This document shows positions 1 to 7,770 of a DNA stretch of 64,000 nt, piece by piece (within the stretch, counting starts at the first letter, position 1; each line of letters begins with the position of its first letter). A model generated the notes under the pieces. The model made no database searches and was not told the DNA's origin. It saw only the letters and a list, made by a program, of their open reading frames with translations. This DNA comes from Sphaerotilus uruguayifluvii. Its GTDB lineage: Bacteria; Pseudomonadota; Gammaproteobacteria; Burkholderiales; Burkholderiaceae_C. The stretch spans positions 77,925-141,924 of the forward strand of contig NZ_JABSNM010000001.1 of assembly GCF_013294065.1 (NCBI RefSeq), given 5' to 3'. Position numbers and translations under genes: made by a program.

Positions 1-369
1 TATTCGGCCCTGCGTCACCGCCTTCGAGCGCACATCGCCCAGCCTCTCATAGACCGGCAACTCTTCTTCCAGCCGGATGCGCAGCGCCTCATCGAGTTGC
101 CCGCGCGACTGCAGGATGTCCGCTATTCGGCCCTGCGTCACCGCCTTCGAGCGCACATCGCCCAGCCTCTCATAGACCGGCAACTCTTCTTCCAGCCGGA
201 TGCGCAGCGCCTCATCGAGCTGCCCGCGCGACTGCAGGATGTCCGCTATTCGGCCCTGTGTCACCGCCTTCGAGCGCACATCGCCCAGCCTCTCAAAGGC
301 TGACAGCACTTCCTCCCGCAGCAGGCGCAGCGCCTCATCGAGCTGCCCGCGCGACCGCAGGATGTCTGC
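1..369. repeat. 123-bp tandem repeats encoding 41-residue TPR units
   Basis: Three units start at 1, 124 and 247. The first two differ at a single base (t/c near position 97 of the unit). The third keeps both ends but diverges in the middle. The period is a multiple of three and sits in frame in the minus-strand TPR gene, so the array changes repeat number without shifting frame. It continues past the left edge. A fourth unit beginning at 370 is recognisable only in its first bases. Confidence 0.95.
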
Positions 370-1302
370 AATTCGGCCATGGGTCATGGCGACCTCGCGC
401 TCGTCCGATCGACGGACCTGAATCGGAAGAATCTTCTCGCGACAGGTCTGCAAGGCCACATCGGGATCACCCAGGGAATTCTTCGCATCGGCCCAATGGA
501 TCCATGCCTCAGCCATCAGCCGGGAGTCAGCCATTCGATCAGCCAAGGGAAGAATTTCCCTTTCCACAAGATCAATGACTTGCTGACTTTCTCCTAATGA
601 GGCCTGGAGACCCGCCAGCTCTTCAAGCAACGGCGCCCGCAAATCATCCGAAAGCGTCGAGGTGCTACTGAGCAGCGAACGGATCTCGGCCATGCGCTGA
701 TACCGCTCCTTCATGCTGCGATTATCGAAATCCGCCCGAACACGCTCTGCACTGACGAGGGAATGTCTATGGATCTCCTCCTCGGCAAAAACCGGGGCAT
801 GTACAACAAAAGCATAGACGCCACCACGCCACGCCCAGATGTCGGGGGCATGGCGCGCCACGCGGGTGATCGCCGCCTCGTTCAGCCAGAACACCAGCCG
901 CACCCGCACCTGCACCGCCAGCCGCTCGCGCACCAGGTTGAACGACTGCCACGCCGCGTCGTCCATCCAGACGCTGGCGCCGAGCAGGTGAATCACCTCA
1001 TGGTCGCGCGCGGCCTCGATCAGACGGCTTTCCTGCGCGGACACATCACCCGCCACCGGCTCATGCAGCACGACTTCGACACCGCGCAAGCCGGCGCGCT
1101 GCTGCAGTTCCCCCAGCGACGCCAGCACCCGCGCCCTCAGCCGTTCATCGCGGCAGTCGACCATCAGCAGCTGGAAGGCCGGACCATGGATCAGCGCCTT
1201 GGCCAGCCGCTGGAACTCGACGAACAGCTCGGACGGCAAGTGCGCCGCGGCCGCGAGCCGCGCCTGCTCGGCGTCGAAGATCGGCCGGGCCGGCGTGTTC
1301 AC
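1..1302 (-). CDS. TPR-repeat protein with ATPase-partner N-terminal domain (partial, runs off left edge)
   Basis: An open frame of 434 codons runs without a stop from a GTG at 1302 to the window edge. The GTG overlaps the TGA of the ATPase gene (GTGA, 1302-1299), so the two are probably translationally coupled. Residues 1-180 form a compact domain without a Walker A motif; it contains the pattern RLVFWLNEAA followed by HAPDIWAWRGGVYAF, which resembles a segment I associate with bacterial P-loop/TPR proteins. From about residue 215 the chain is alpha-helical, and from about residue 305 it consists of 41-residue TPR-like units built on GRIADILQSRGQLDEALRI. Such units (kinesin-light-chain-like TPR) usually bind protein partners. 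The gene was read directly from the complement and its C-terminus is unseen. Its role is unknown; a sensor or scaffold for the coupled ATPase is inference. Confidence 0.8.
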   Translation of the reverse strand, partial: MNTPARPIFDAEQARLAAAAHLPSELFVEFQRLAKALIHGPAFQLLMVDCRDERLRARVLASLGELQQRAGLRGVEVVLHEPVAGDVSAQESRLIEAARDHEVIHLLGASVWMDDAAWQSFNLVRERLAVQVRVRLVFWLNEAAITRVARHAPDIWAWRGGVYAFVVHAPVFAEEEIHRHSLVSAERVRADFDNRSMKERYQRMAEIRSLLSSTSTLSDDLRAPLLEELAGLQASLGESQQVIDLVEREILPLADRMADSRLMAEAWIHWADAKNSLGDPDVALQTCREKILPIQVRRSDEREVAMTHGRIADILRSRGQLDEALRLLREEVLSAFERLGDVRSKAVTQGRIADILQSRGQLDEALRIRLEEELPVYERLGDVRSKAVTQGRIADILQSRGQLDEALRIRLEEELPVYERLGDVRSKAVTQGRI

Positions 1303-2630
1303 GGCGTTCCCGGCGACGCGGTGGCCTGGCGGGCCTTCACATACCCGTCCAGCCGGCGCACCACCGGATGGCTGCGCCGCCAGCTGCCGTCGTTGTATTG
1401 CAGCAGCGCCAGCCGGTAGAGTAGCTGGCGCGTGCGCTCGTCGTTGCCGCCGTGGTTCTCGTCGTGGTCGAGCTGCACCAGCAGCGGGTAATCCTCGGGC
1501 TCCAGGAAATAGCGGTAGTCGGCCGCCAGCTGCGCCAGCGCCCGCTCGACGGTGGCGGCATCGATCCGGTCGTCGGCATATTCGCAGCACAGCTTCAGCA
1601 GCCGCAGCAGCTCGCGCGGATGCCCGCCGCTGTGCTCGATCAGGCGGTGGATTTCAGCCTCGCTCGCAAACAGGCTCCGGTCGATGCGACGCAGCAGCAG
1701 CTCATGCAGCGCCGTCCAGCCCGCTTCGCACCGGCTGCCGTCGCGCTCCTGCAACTTGATCATCGGCAGCACCAGATCGGCATCGAGCTTGCCGGCGAGC
1801 TGACCGCCATATTTCAGGTGCAGCGGCGCGGTGTAGATGACGAATGCCTGGATCGACAGCAGCTGCTCGGCGTCCTGCACGAAGAAGCGCTGGGTGTCGT
1901 CGCCACGCAGCTTGTCGATGCCGTCGAGCAGAAACACCAGCCGCTCGGCCTCGCCGGCGTCCTTCAGGACGGCCTCGGCGCGCCGGATCAGCCCGTTGAA
2001 GGCCGACGCCACCGCGGTGAAATGGTTGGCAATCTCGCGGCGCCATTCGGTCTTGGTCGTGGCATTGGTCTTGGCCGCGGCGGTGAAGGTCGCCAGCAGC
2101 TTCAGCAAGCCCGGCAGACCGCCACCCGCCTCGGCCACCGTCCTGATCTCGGCGCTGAGCTCGCGTCCGTCGCTGCGTGTCGTCACGATGCGCGCCATCG
2201 CCTGCTGCAGCGGTGCCAGGTCGGCCTCGCTCAGGCGACAGCCCTTCGCGTGCAGATGGGCCACCAGCGTCTCGGCCATCGCCATCAGCGCGTCGGTGTA
2301 CTGCAGGTTGTTCACGTCCAGCTTGTCCACCGCGTCGACCTCGATGACGCGGAAGCGCTTCGAGTCGTTCAGGCGCTGCGCGTACTGGCGCAGCTCGGTG
2401 GTCTTGCCGCTGCCGACATGGCCGAAGAACAGCACATGGCTCTGCCCTGGCGGAAAGAACTGGTTGGACGCCGGATCCCAGCCGATCTTGCGGGCCAGAC
2501 GGGAAAACGTGCGCTCGCTGCCGCGAGCCGTCTGCGTGTCCACATACCGCGGATCACCTGCAGGCAGCGCCTCTTCATATTGAATCTTCTGCAGGACTTC
2601 GAGCAGATGTTGTGGCGGCTGATAGGGCAT
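1299..2630 (-). CDS. AAA/STAND-like P-loop ATPase, partner of the TPR gene
   Basis: This 443-residue protein has a Walker A motif FFGHVGSGKTT near residue 88 and a Walker B-like RLVFLLDGIDKL near residue 245. A C-terminal helical region (HSGGHPRELLRLL, then a segment resembling a winged helix with YRYFLEPEDYPLL) is typical of AAA+/STAND-type NTPases. The ATG at 2630 is preceded by AGGAAAG, so I prefer it to the upstream start at 2672. The downstream TPR gene starts inside its stop codon. Canonical STAND proteins carry NTPase and repeats in one chain; here they seem split over two coupled genes. What it does is not known. Signalling, regulation of an effector beyond the left edge, or phage defence are possibilities only. 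Confidence 0.8.
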   Translation of the reverse strand: MPYQPPQHLLEVLQKIQYEEALPAGDPRYVDTQTARGSERTFSRLARKIGWDPASNQFFPPGQSHVLFFGHVGSGKTTELRQYAQRLNDSKRFRVIEVDAVDKLDVNNLQYTDALMAMAETLVAHLHAKGCRLSEADLAPLQQAMARIVTTRSDGRELSAEIRTVAEAGGGLPGLLKLLATFTAAAKTNATTKTEWRREIANHFTAVASAFNGLIRRAEAVLKDAGEAERLVFLLDGIDKLRGDDTQRFFVQDAEQLLSIQAFVIYTAPLHLKYGGQLAGKLDADLVLPMIKLQERDGSRCEAGWTALHELLLRRIDRSLFASEAEIHRLIEHSGGHPRELLRLLKLCCEYADDRIDAATVERALAQLAADYRYFLEPEDYPLLVQLDHDENHGGNDERTRQLLYRLALLQYNDGSWRRSHPVVRRLDGYVKARQATASPGTP

Positions 2631-2717
2631 CGCGGACTTTCCTGGGGCGAGGGCCCATTGTAGGAACAGCACCGTTTGCTTCGGCGGTTCACGCGCGCTT
2701 CGCGGCCCGCTGGGGAC

Positions 2718-3344
2718 CTACAAACAGGCGTGCCGCGCCAGCTGCTCGGCCAGCAGCAGCGCCGCCACCGCGATCATCGCCACGCCCGACAGGCGGCTGA
2801 CCCGGCGTGCGGCCGCCGGCCGGGTGCGCAGCACCAACCGCGAGGCCACCGCCACCAGCGAATACACCACCGCGCAGTTGAGCATCTGCACCAGACCCAG
2901 CGCGCCGATCTGCAGCTCCACCGCCCAGGGCGCCTGCGCGCGGGTGAACTGCGGCAGCAGCGCCAGCATCAGCAGCAGCGCCTTCGGGTTCATGCCGCTG
3001 ACCAGGAAGCCGCGCCGCACCCAGTCCTGCGCGCGCCCCGCCGCGCCCTGCCCCGCCTCGGGCACCGCCGGATGGCGGATGACCTGCGCGCCCAGCCACA
3101 GCAGATAGGCCGCGCCGGCCAGGCTCATCAGCGTCAGCAGCTCCGGGTACCGGGTCACCAGCGCGCCGACCCCGGCCGCCACCACCAGCGTGATCGCCAG
3201 ATAGCCCAGCAGCATGCCGGCGATCGCCGGCGCGATGGCCCGCTCGCGCAGGCCGGCGGCGATCGCATACGCCCAGTCGGCGCCGGGCACCAGCACCAGC
3301 GAGATCGACACGGCCCAGAACGCGAGCAGCAGAGCGGCAGACAT
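2718..3344 (-). CDS. LysE/RhtB-family amino-acid exporter
   Basis: The 208-residue product is hydrophobic throughout, with about six membrane segments. It opens with the LysE-type N-terminus LLAFWAVSISLVLVPGADWA, a close relative of the family's usual first helix and PGP/PGA turn, and has the internal SGMNPKALL motif (usually NPKA). It should sit in the inner membrane and export an amino acid or derivative; the substrate cannot be read. The start at 3344 has AGGAAAAG just upstream; an earlier ATG at 3362 would overlap that ribosome site. It is divergent from an Lrp/AsnC regulator 104 bp away, the usual arrangement for exporters induced by their substrate. Confidence 0.88.
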   Translation of the reverse strand: MSAALLLAFWAVSISLVLVPGADWAYAIAAGLRERAIAPAIAGMLLGYLAITLVVAAGVGALVTRYPELLTLMSLAGAAYLLWLGAQVIRHPAVPEAGQGAAGRAQDWVRRGFLVSGMNPKALLLMLALLPQFTRAQAPWAVELQIGALGLVQMLNCAVVYSLVAVASRLVLRTRPAAARRVSRLSGVAMIAVAALLLAEQLARHACL

Positions 3345-3448
3345 CGTGGCTTTTCCTTTCATCCTTGCCCGGGATCGTAGGAATTCCGGCCGGGAAAGTG
3401 CTGCCGATCTTTCCCGCCGCGATGCGCATCCTGAGTAGAATTTTCTTC

Positions 3449-3901
3449 ATGGACGCGATCGACCGGAAGATTCTTGCCGAGCTGCAGCAGGACGGGCGCA
3501 TTTCCGTCACCGACCTGGCGCAGAAGGTGGGCCTGAGCCTGTCGCCCTGCCACCGCCGGCTGCGCGCGCTGGAGGCCGGCGGCGTGATCACCGGCTATGC
3601 GCCGAAGATCGACGCGGCGGCGGTCGGGCTGCAGTTCTCGGCGATCGTCTTCGTCTCGCTGCGCGACACCAGCGGCGAGAGCGTGCAGGCCTTCGAGGAG
3701 GCGGTGCTGGGCGTGCAGGCGGTGATCCGCGCCGAGCGCCTGTTCGGCGACCCGGACTTCATGCTCCATGTCGTGACCCGCGACCTCGGCGCCTTCCAGC
3801 TGCTGTACGACCGCGAGCTTTCCAGGCTGCCGGGCGTGCTGCGCCTGTCGTCCACCCTGGTGATGAAGAGCATCATCGCGGACCGGCCGCTGCCGCTGTG
3901 A
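3449..3901 (+). CDS. Lrp/AsnC-family transcriptional regulator
   Basis: 150 residues, normal for the family. The N-terminal winged helix-turn-helix reads DRKILAELQQDGRISVTDLA and LSPCHRRLRALEAGGVI. The C-terminal RAM/AsnC ligand-binding half contains FGDPDFMLHVVTRDLGAF. It probably binds an amino acid and controls the divergent LysE-type exporter. ATG 3449 is chosen because the helix-turn-helix begins right after it. The sequence AGAA-TT-TTCT at 3437-3446, just upstream of the start, has the dyad shape of Lrp-type boxes and could mediate autoregulation (inference). Confidence 0.9.
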   Translation: MDAIDRKILAELQQDGRISVTDLAQKVGLSLSPCHRRLRALEAGGVITGYAPKIDAAAVGLQFSAIVFVSLRDTSGESVQAFEEAVLGVQAVIRAERLFGDPDFMLHVVTRDLGAFQLLYDRELSRLPGVLRLSSTLVMKSIIADRPLPL

Positions 3902-3983
3902 GCGGCCGACACGGCCGCTTCACCGCGCTGTCACCCCCGCTTTACAGAATCTCCGTCGACATCGACACGCACGGAGACTTCTC

Positions 3984-5147
3984 ATGCGCATCCGCATCCG
4001 GATCCTGGTGGCCGCGGCCACGCTCTCGCTGCTGCAGGCCTGCGGCGGCGGCGACGACGACACCGCCCCGGCGCCCGCCGCCGCGACCTACAAGACCCTG
4101 AGCGGCGCGGCCCCGCTGGTCATCGGCCACCGCGGCGCCAGCGGCGAGCTGCCCGAGCACACGCTGGCCTCCTACGAGCGCGCGATCGCGCGCGGCGCCG
4201 ACTTCATCGAGCCCGACCTGGTGCTGACCAAGGACGGCGTGATGATCGCCCGCCACGAGCCGATGCTCGACGACACCACCGACGTCGCGACCAAGTTCGA
4301 CACCAGCCGCAAGACCACGAAGCTGGTCGACGGCGTCTCGACCACCGCCTACTTCGCCAGCGACTTCACGCTGGCCGAGATCAAGACGCTGCGCGCGAAG
4401 CAGGCGCGCGCCGGCCGCTCCACCGCCTTCGACGGCCTGTACGAGATCCCGACGCTGGCCGAGGTCATCAACCTGGCGCAGACCGAGGGCGCCAAGGCCG
4501 GCCGCAGCGTCGGCATCTACCCGGAGATCAAGCACTCGACCTTCCACAAGGGCCTGTTCGGCGCCAACGTCTTCGAGGACAAGCTGCTCGCCACGCTGCA
4601 CCCGATCTACGGCAGCACCGCGACCGCGCCGGTCTTCATCCAGTCCTTCGAGGTCTCGAACCTGCAGTACCTGCGCACGAAGACGAAGATCCGCCTGGTG
4701 CAGCTGATCGACGCCGACGATGTGAACGACGACGGCTCGATGTCGCTGGTGGCGCCCTACCGCCAGCCCTACGACTTCGTGGTGTCGGGCGACACGCGGC
4801 TGTTCTCGGACCTGCTGACCAGCGCCGGCCTGGACTTCGTCAAGACCTACGCCGACGCGGTCGGCCCGTGGAAGCCCTATCTGGTGAAGACGGTCAACGA
4901 CAAGGTCGACCGCGACGGCGACGGCAAGATCACCATCAACGACCGCCGCGTCGACGGCAGCACCGGCGTGATCGAGATGGCGCACGCCAAGGGCCTGATG
5001 GTGCACACCTGGACCTTCCGCAACGACGCCAGCGGCTACGGCTTCACCGACCCGAAGGCCGAGATGCAGTACTACATGAAGCTCGGCGTCGACGGCGTCT
5101 TCACCGACTTCCCTGGCACCGGCGTGGCGGCGGTCAAGGGGCTCTGA
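3984..5147 (+). CDS. glpQ: glycerophosphodiester phosphodiesterase, lipoprotein
   Basis: 387 residues. The N-terminus is a lipoprotein signal peptide ending in the lipobox LLQAC with Cys20, so the enzyme is probably anchored to a membrane in the periplasm. The GDPD core begins with VIGHRGASGELPEHT (His49, Arg50), then EPDLVLTKDG and ARHEP, which carry the metal-binding and catalytic residues. It closes with DGVFTDFPG. It hydrolyses glycerophosphodiesters to glycerol-3-phosphate and an alcohol, a phosphate and carbon scavenging step. A GGAGA ribosome site precedes ATG 3984. The C-terminal region holds a DRDGDGKITINDRR stretch resembling a calcium-binding EF-hand/dockerin loop, consistent with a Ca-dependent GlpQ-type enzyme. 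Its 3' end overlaps the convergent hydrolase gene by 76 bp. Confidence 0.9.
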   Translation: MRIRIRILVAAATLSLLQACGGGDDDTAPAPAAATYKTLSGAAPLVIGHRGASGELPEHTLASYERAIARGADFIEPDLVLTKDGVMIARHEPMLDDTTDVATKFDTSRKTTKLVDGVSTTAYFASDFTLAEIKTLRAKQARAGRSTAFDGLYEIPTLAEVINLAQTEGAKAGRSVGIYPEIKHSTFHKGLFGANVFEDKLLATLHPIYGSTATAPVFIQSFEVSNLQYLRTKTKIRLVQLIDADDVNDDGSMSLVAPYRQPYDFVVSGDTRLFSDLLTSAGLDFVKTYADAVGPWKPYLVKTVNDKVDRDGDGKITINDRRVDGSTGVIEMAHAKGLMVHTWTFRNDASGYGFTDPKAEMQYYMKLGVDGVFTDFPGTGVAAVKGL

Positions 5148-5989
5148 GCCGCGGCGGGCGCGACGGCCGGCGACGGCTGTCGCGCCAGGAAGGCCGCCGC
5201 CTCGGCGGCCACCCAGGCCGGGTCGTCCAGCGGCAGGTCGTGGCCGGCCTGCGGATGCTCGTGCAGCGGCACCCGCCAGGCCGAGGCCAGCGACCGGCTG
5301 CAGACCGGATCGACCAGCCGGTCGCCGGCGCCGGCCAGCAGCAGCACCGGCACCGGCGGCGCCTGATCGGGCGCGCGAAAGCGCGCCGCCGCCAGCAGCT
5401 GGCGCAGCGCGTTGCTGCGCCGCACCGGCCAGGCCTCCTGCCAGTCGGTCCAGCGCGCCAGCAGCGCCTTCGCGCCCGGCGAGTCGGCGGCGATGCGGCT
5501 GGTCAGCGCCAGGATCGCCGCCTCCTGCTCGGCCGGAGGCAGCAGCCCGGCCTGGCTGGCCAGCAGCGCCGGCCAGGCGCGCGGCTGCAGGCGCTGCCAG
5601 AAGCGGCTGAACGGCCGCACGCTGGTATTGACCAGCACCAGGCCGGCGATCTCGCGCGGATGGGCCTGCGCCCAGGCGATCGCGACCATCGCGCCCATCG
5701 ACATCGCCAGCAGATGCAGCGGCCGCCCGGCCAGCCCGGCCTCGGCGACCTGCTCGCGCAGCGGCTCGACCATCGCCTCGATCCGGCTCGCGCTGGTCAG
5801 CAGATGCGCACGCCCGTTGCCGGGCAGATCCGGCATCAGCAGCCGGGGTGCCGCTCCGGGCCAGGCCCGGGACAGGTGGCGGTCGAAGCCGTCCCAGTGG
5901 CGCGCGTCGCGGCTCAGCCCGCGCAGCAGCACGCAGACCGGCCGGTCGCCGCGGGAAGGGAACTCATGCTCATGCCCGGGTCGATCCAT
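5072..5989 (-). CDS. alpha/beta-hydrolase fold protein
   Basis: About 305 residues from ATG 5989 (ATGs at 6001 and 6004 are alternatives). The fold is indicated by LLRGLSRDARHWDGF (oxyanion region), the nucleophile elbow LLAMSMGAMVAIAWA with Ser in an A-M-S-M-G variant of GxSxG, an acidic residue in LLLAGAGDRLVDP, and the catalytic His in PQAGHDLPLDDP. The substrate is unknown; it is a cytoplasmic esterase/lipase-like protein. It starts inside the 3' end of the M14 peptidase gene (overlap 5970-5989), so the two are probably one leftward operon. The last 25 or so residues lie in the region overlapping the convergent gdpd gene and look like an unconserved tail. Confidence 0.8.
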   Translation of the reverse strand: MDRPGHEHEFPSRGDRPVCVLLRGLSRDARHWDGFDRHLSRAWPGAAPRLLMPDLPGNGRAHLLTSASRIEAMVEPLREQVAEAGLAGRPLHLLAMSMGAMVAIAWAQAHPREIAGLVLVNTSVRPFSRFWQRLQPRAWPALLASQAGLLPPAEQEAAILALTSRIAADSPGAKALLARWTDWQEAWPVRRSNALRQLLAAARFRAPDQAPPVPVLLLAGAGDRLVDPVCSRSLASAWRVPLHEHPQAGHDLPLDDPAWVAAEAAAFLARQPSPAVAPAAAQSPLTAATPVPGKSVKTPSTPSFM

Positions 5990-7055
5990 CGTGTTCCGCA
6001 TCATGTTCCGGATACCAGTGCGCCAGCGCCTCGCGACGGCAGCGCTCGCGCTCGATGCCCTGCGGCAGCCACAGCGCATGGCCGCTGGCCGCCCGGGTCA
6101 GGAAATCCAGCCAGCCGATGTGGCGGCGCAGCACGCGCTGCTGCCGGTGCGCGATCAGCGGGTTGAACAGGCCGTCGCGCGAGAAGAGCTGGCGCGGGTT
6201 CTTGCGCACCCACAGCCACGAGCCCATCTCCAGCGTCAGCGACAGGAAGACCGCGCGGGCGTCGCGCGCCTGCGCGCCCAGGCTCAGGTGGTCCCACAGG
6301 TCGCCGTGCGCGAGGTAGAGCCGGCTCTGCGGTTCGAAGACATAGGGGTGATGCACCTGGCTGGCATCGAGCAGCGCCTTCAGCGCATGCAGCTCCGGCA
6401 GCCATCCGATCGGCTCGCGGCGGCAGGCGTACGGAAACCAGATCCGATCATGCAGCCCGAAGCCGGAATGGCAGTCCACCGCCAGGCTGAAGGGCCGGCC
6501 GAGCAGTTCCTGCTCGACCACCTCGCACAGCGCCCGGCTCTCGGCCTGCATCGGCGCACCGGCCGGGCCGCGGTACCAGGGCAGGGCCGCGCTCAGGCGC
6601 TGGCCGCCGACCAGGAAGGGCACCCGGCCGACGGCATCCTGCGGCGCATTGCGCATCAGGTCGACGCCCTGCGGATTGGCGCGCGTGCCCAGCCACAGCC
6701 CGCCCGGATTGACCAGCGGCATGAAGACCAGCCTGAGCGACTCGAGCTGGCGCTGCTGCACCCGGTCCCAGGGCAGACGGCGCACCAGCGTGCGCAGATA
6801 GGCCAGCACCACCTCGGCACCGATGCGCTCCAGGCCGTGCACGCCGCCGAACAGGCCGACCGCCGGCGCCTGCGGATCGTCGCTGCCGAGCGTGATCACC
6901 GGCACCGGAAAGCGCCGGCCGGCCACCTCGACCTCGCAGGCGACCCGCATCCGCAGCCAGCGCCCGCCCTCGAGCACCAGCTGCTCCAGCTCGGCCAGCG
7001 CCGCCAGCTCGTAGCGCGCCGCCTGCCGATGGACCTGATCCGCTGTCGCCGTCAC
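5970..7055 (-). CDS. M14-family zinc carboxypeptidase
   Basis: 361 residues. Zinc ligands appear as GVHGLERIG (His73 and Glu76, the HxxE motif) and DCHSGFG (third His); the catalytic Glu is in LSLTLEMGSW. The chain has no obvious signal peptide, so it is probably cytoplasmic. M14 enzymes remove C-terminal residues or cleave amide bonds in peptides; this subtype (succinylglutamate desuccinylase/DUF2817-like architecture) has varied substrates, so specificity is open. It is the first gene of a leftward pair with the alpha/beta hydrolase and borders the DnaA-box region on its upstream side. Confidence 0.82.
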   Translation of the reverse strand: MTATADQVHRQAARYELAALAELEQLVLEGGRWLRMRVACEVEVAGRRFPVPVITLGSDDPQAPAVGLFGGVHGLERIGAEVVLAYLRTLVRRLPWDRVQQRQLESLRLVFMPLVNPGGLWLGTRANPQGVDLMRNAPQDAVGRVPFLVGGQRLSAALPWYRGPAGAPMQAESRALCEVVEQELLGRPFSLAVDCHSGFGLHDRIWFPYACRREPIGWLPELHALKALLDASQVHHPYVFEPQSRLYLAHGDLWDHLSLGAQARDARAVFLSLTLEMGSWLWVRKNPRQLFSRDGLFNPLIAHRQQRVLRRHIGWLDFLTRAASGHALWLPQGIERERCRREALAHWYPEHDAEHDGSTRA

Positions 7056-7209
7056 CCCGCCGTTCTTTCCGTGCCTGTGCTTGTGCTTGTCCCCATCCGG
7101 CCCGGATCCTCCCCGACCGGACCCTTCAGGCTAGCCGGCCGACGTGACAGCCTCGCGACAAGGCCGACCGCCGTCACCGTCCTGACATCGCCGGCCGCGA
7201 CGATCGCGC

Positions 7210-7770
7210 TCTGGAGACCAAGTTATCCACAGCCCCTTGCCCCTTGCCGGAGACCGACGATGCGCCCGACCCGCCCCCCGATGCCGATCCGCATGCTCAC
7301 CCATCCCGCGCTGATCCTGACCGGCGCGCTGCTGGCCGGCGCCTTCGAGATCGTCGCGCTGTGGAGATCGCGTCGGCTGCATCGCCGGATCTGTGGATAA
7401 GTCGAGCATTCCAGCCCTTTCCACCTCCCCCGCCCCCTGTTGGGAAGCGGTTGACGACATGGGAGGATCACGGGGAAAAGCATCATCTTTCCTGTTGACA
7501 AGCTGTGAACAACATAGGTGCATCGTGGAATTTATTCCTTCCATTTCAATGACTTGCTGGATTTTTTGCTGAATCCTCATGTCTCGCTCGGATCGCCCTG
7601 TGCACAGTTTTTCCAGGCTGGCCGATCGTGATGCCGGCGACGACGGGAATCTGTGCATAACTTTGTTGACAACTTCGCCGTGAATTGACCGGATTCAAGG
7701 TCCGGAAACGGCGAGACAGCCGGCCAGGGCTGTGGATAATCGATGCGATGCAGTCCTTTTCCACAGCCGA
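7210..7770. other. DnaA-box cluster with AT-rich block: candidate oriC or DnaA-binding locus
   Basis: The interval between the M14 peptidase and ada-alkA holds perfect TTATCCACA boxes at 7223-7231 (+), 7392-7400 (-) and 7731-7739 (-). Looser forms lie at 7504-7512 (TGTGAACAA), 7652-7660 (TGTGCATAA) and 7757-7765 (TTTTCCACA, just inside ada-alkA). Positions 7475-7580 are strikingly AT-rich for this genome, like a duplex-unwinding element. Genes to the left are mostly leftward and those to the right mostly rightward, and mnmG-rsmG-parA, frequent oriC neighbours, lie 5-10 kb away. dnaA itself is not in the window, which leaves the call uncertain. Apart from one short open frame I see no gene here. 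Confidence 0.5.
7260..7400 (+). CDS. small predicted membrane protein (46 residues)
   Basis: A 46-codon frame starts with ATG 7260 behind a good ribosome site (GGAGA, nine bases upstream). It encodes one hydrophobic segment (HPALILTGALLAGAFEIVAL) flanked by arginines and ends in RRLHRRICG. The stop TAA is the end of a perfect DnaA box (7392-7400). The ribosome site, single transmembrane helix and positive-inside flank make it plausible as a short inner-membrane protein, but I recognise no family. It lies in the candidate origin region. Confidence 0.45.
   Translation: MRPTRPPMPIRMLTHPALILTGALLAGAFEIVALWRSRRLHRRICG

Noticed and set aside
1-369. CRISPR array suggested by regular direct repeats
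   Set aside because: The units are contiguous with no spacers, 123 bp long and in frame with a protein; they are coding tandem repeats.
3900-3960. A Pho box ahead of the glycerophosphodiesterase
   Set aside because: A single CTGTCAC is visible but the second 11-bp-spaced half does not match; insufficient.
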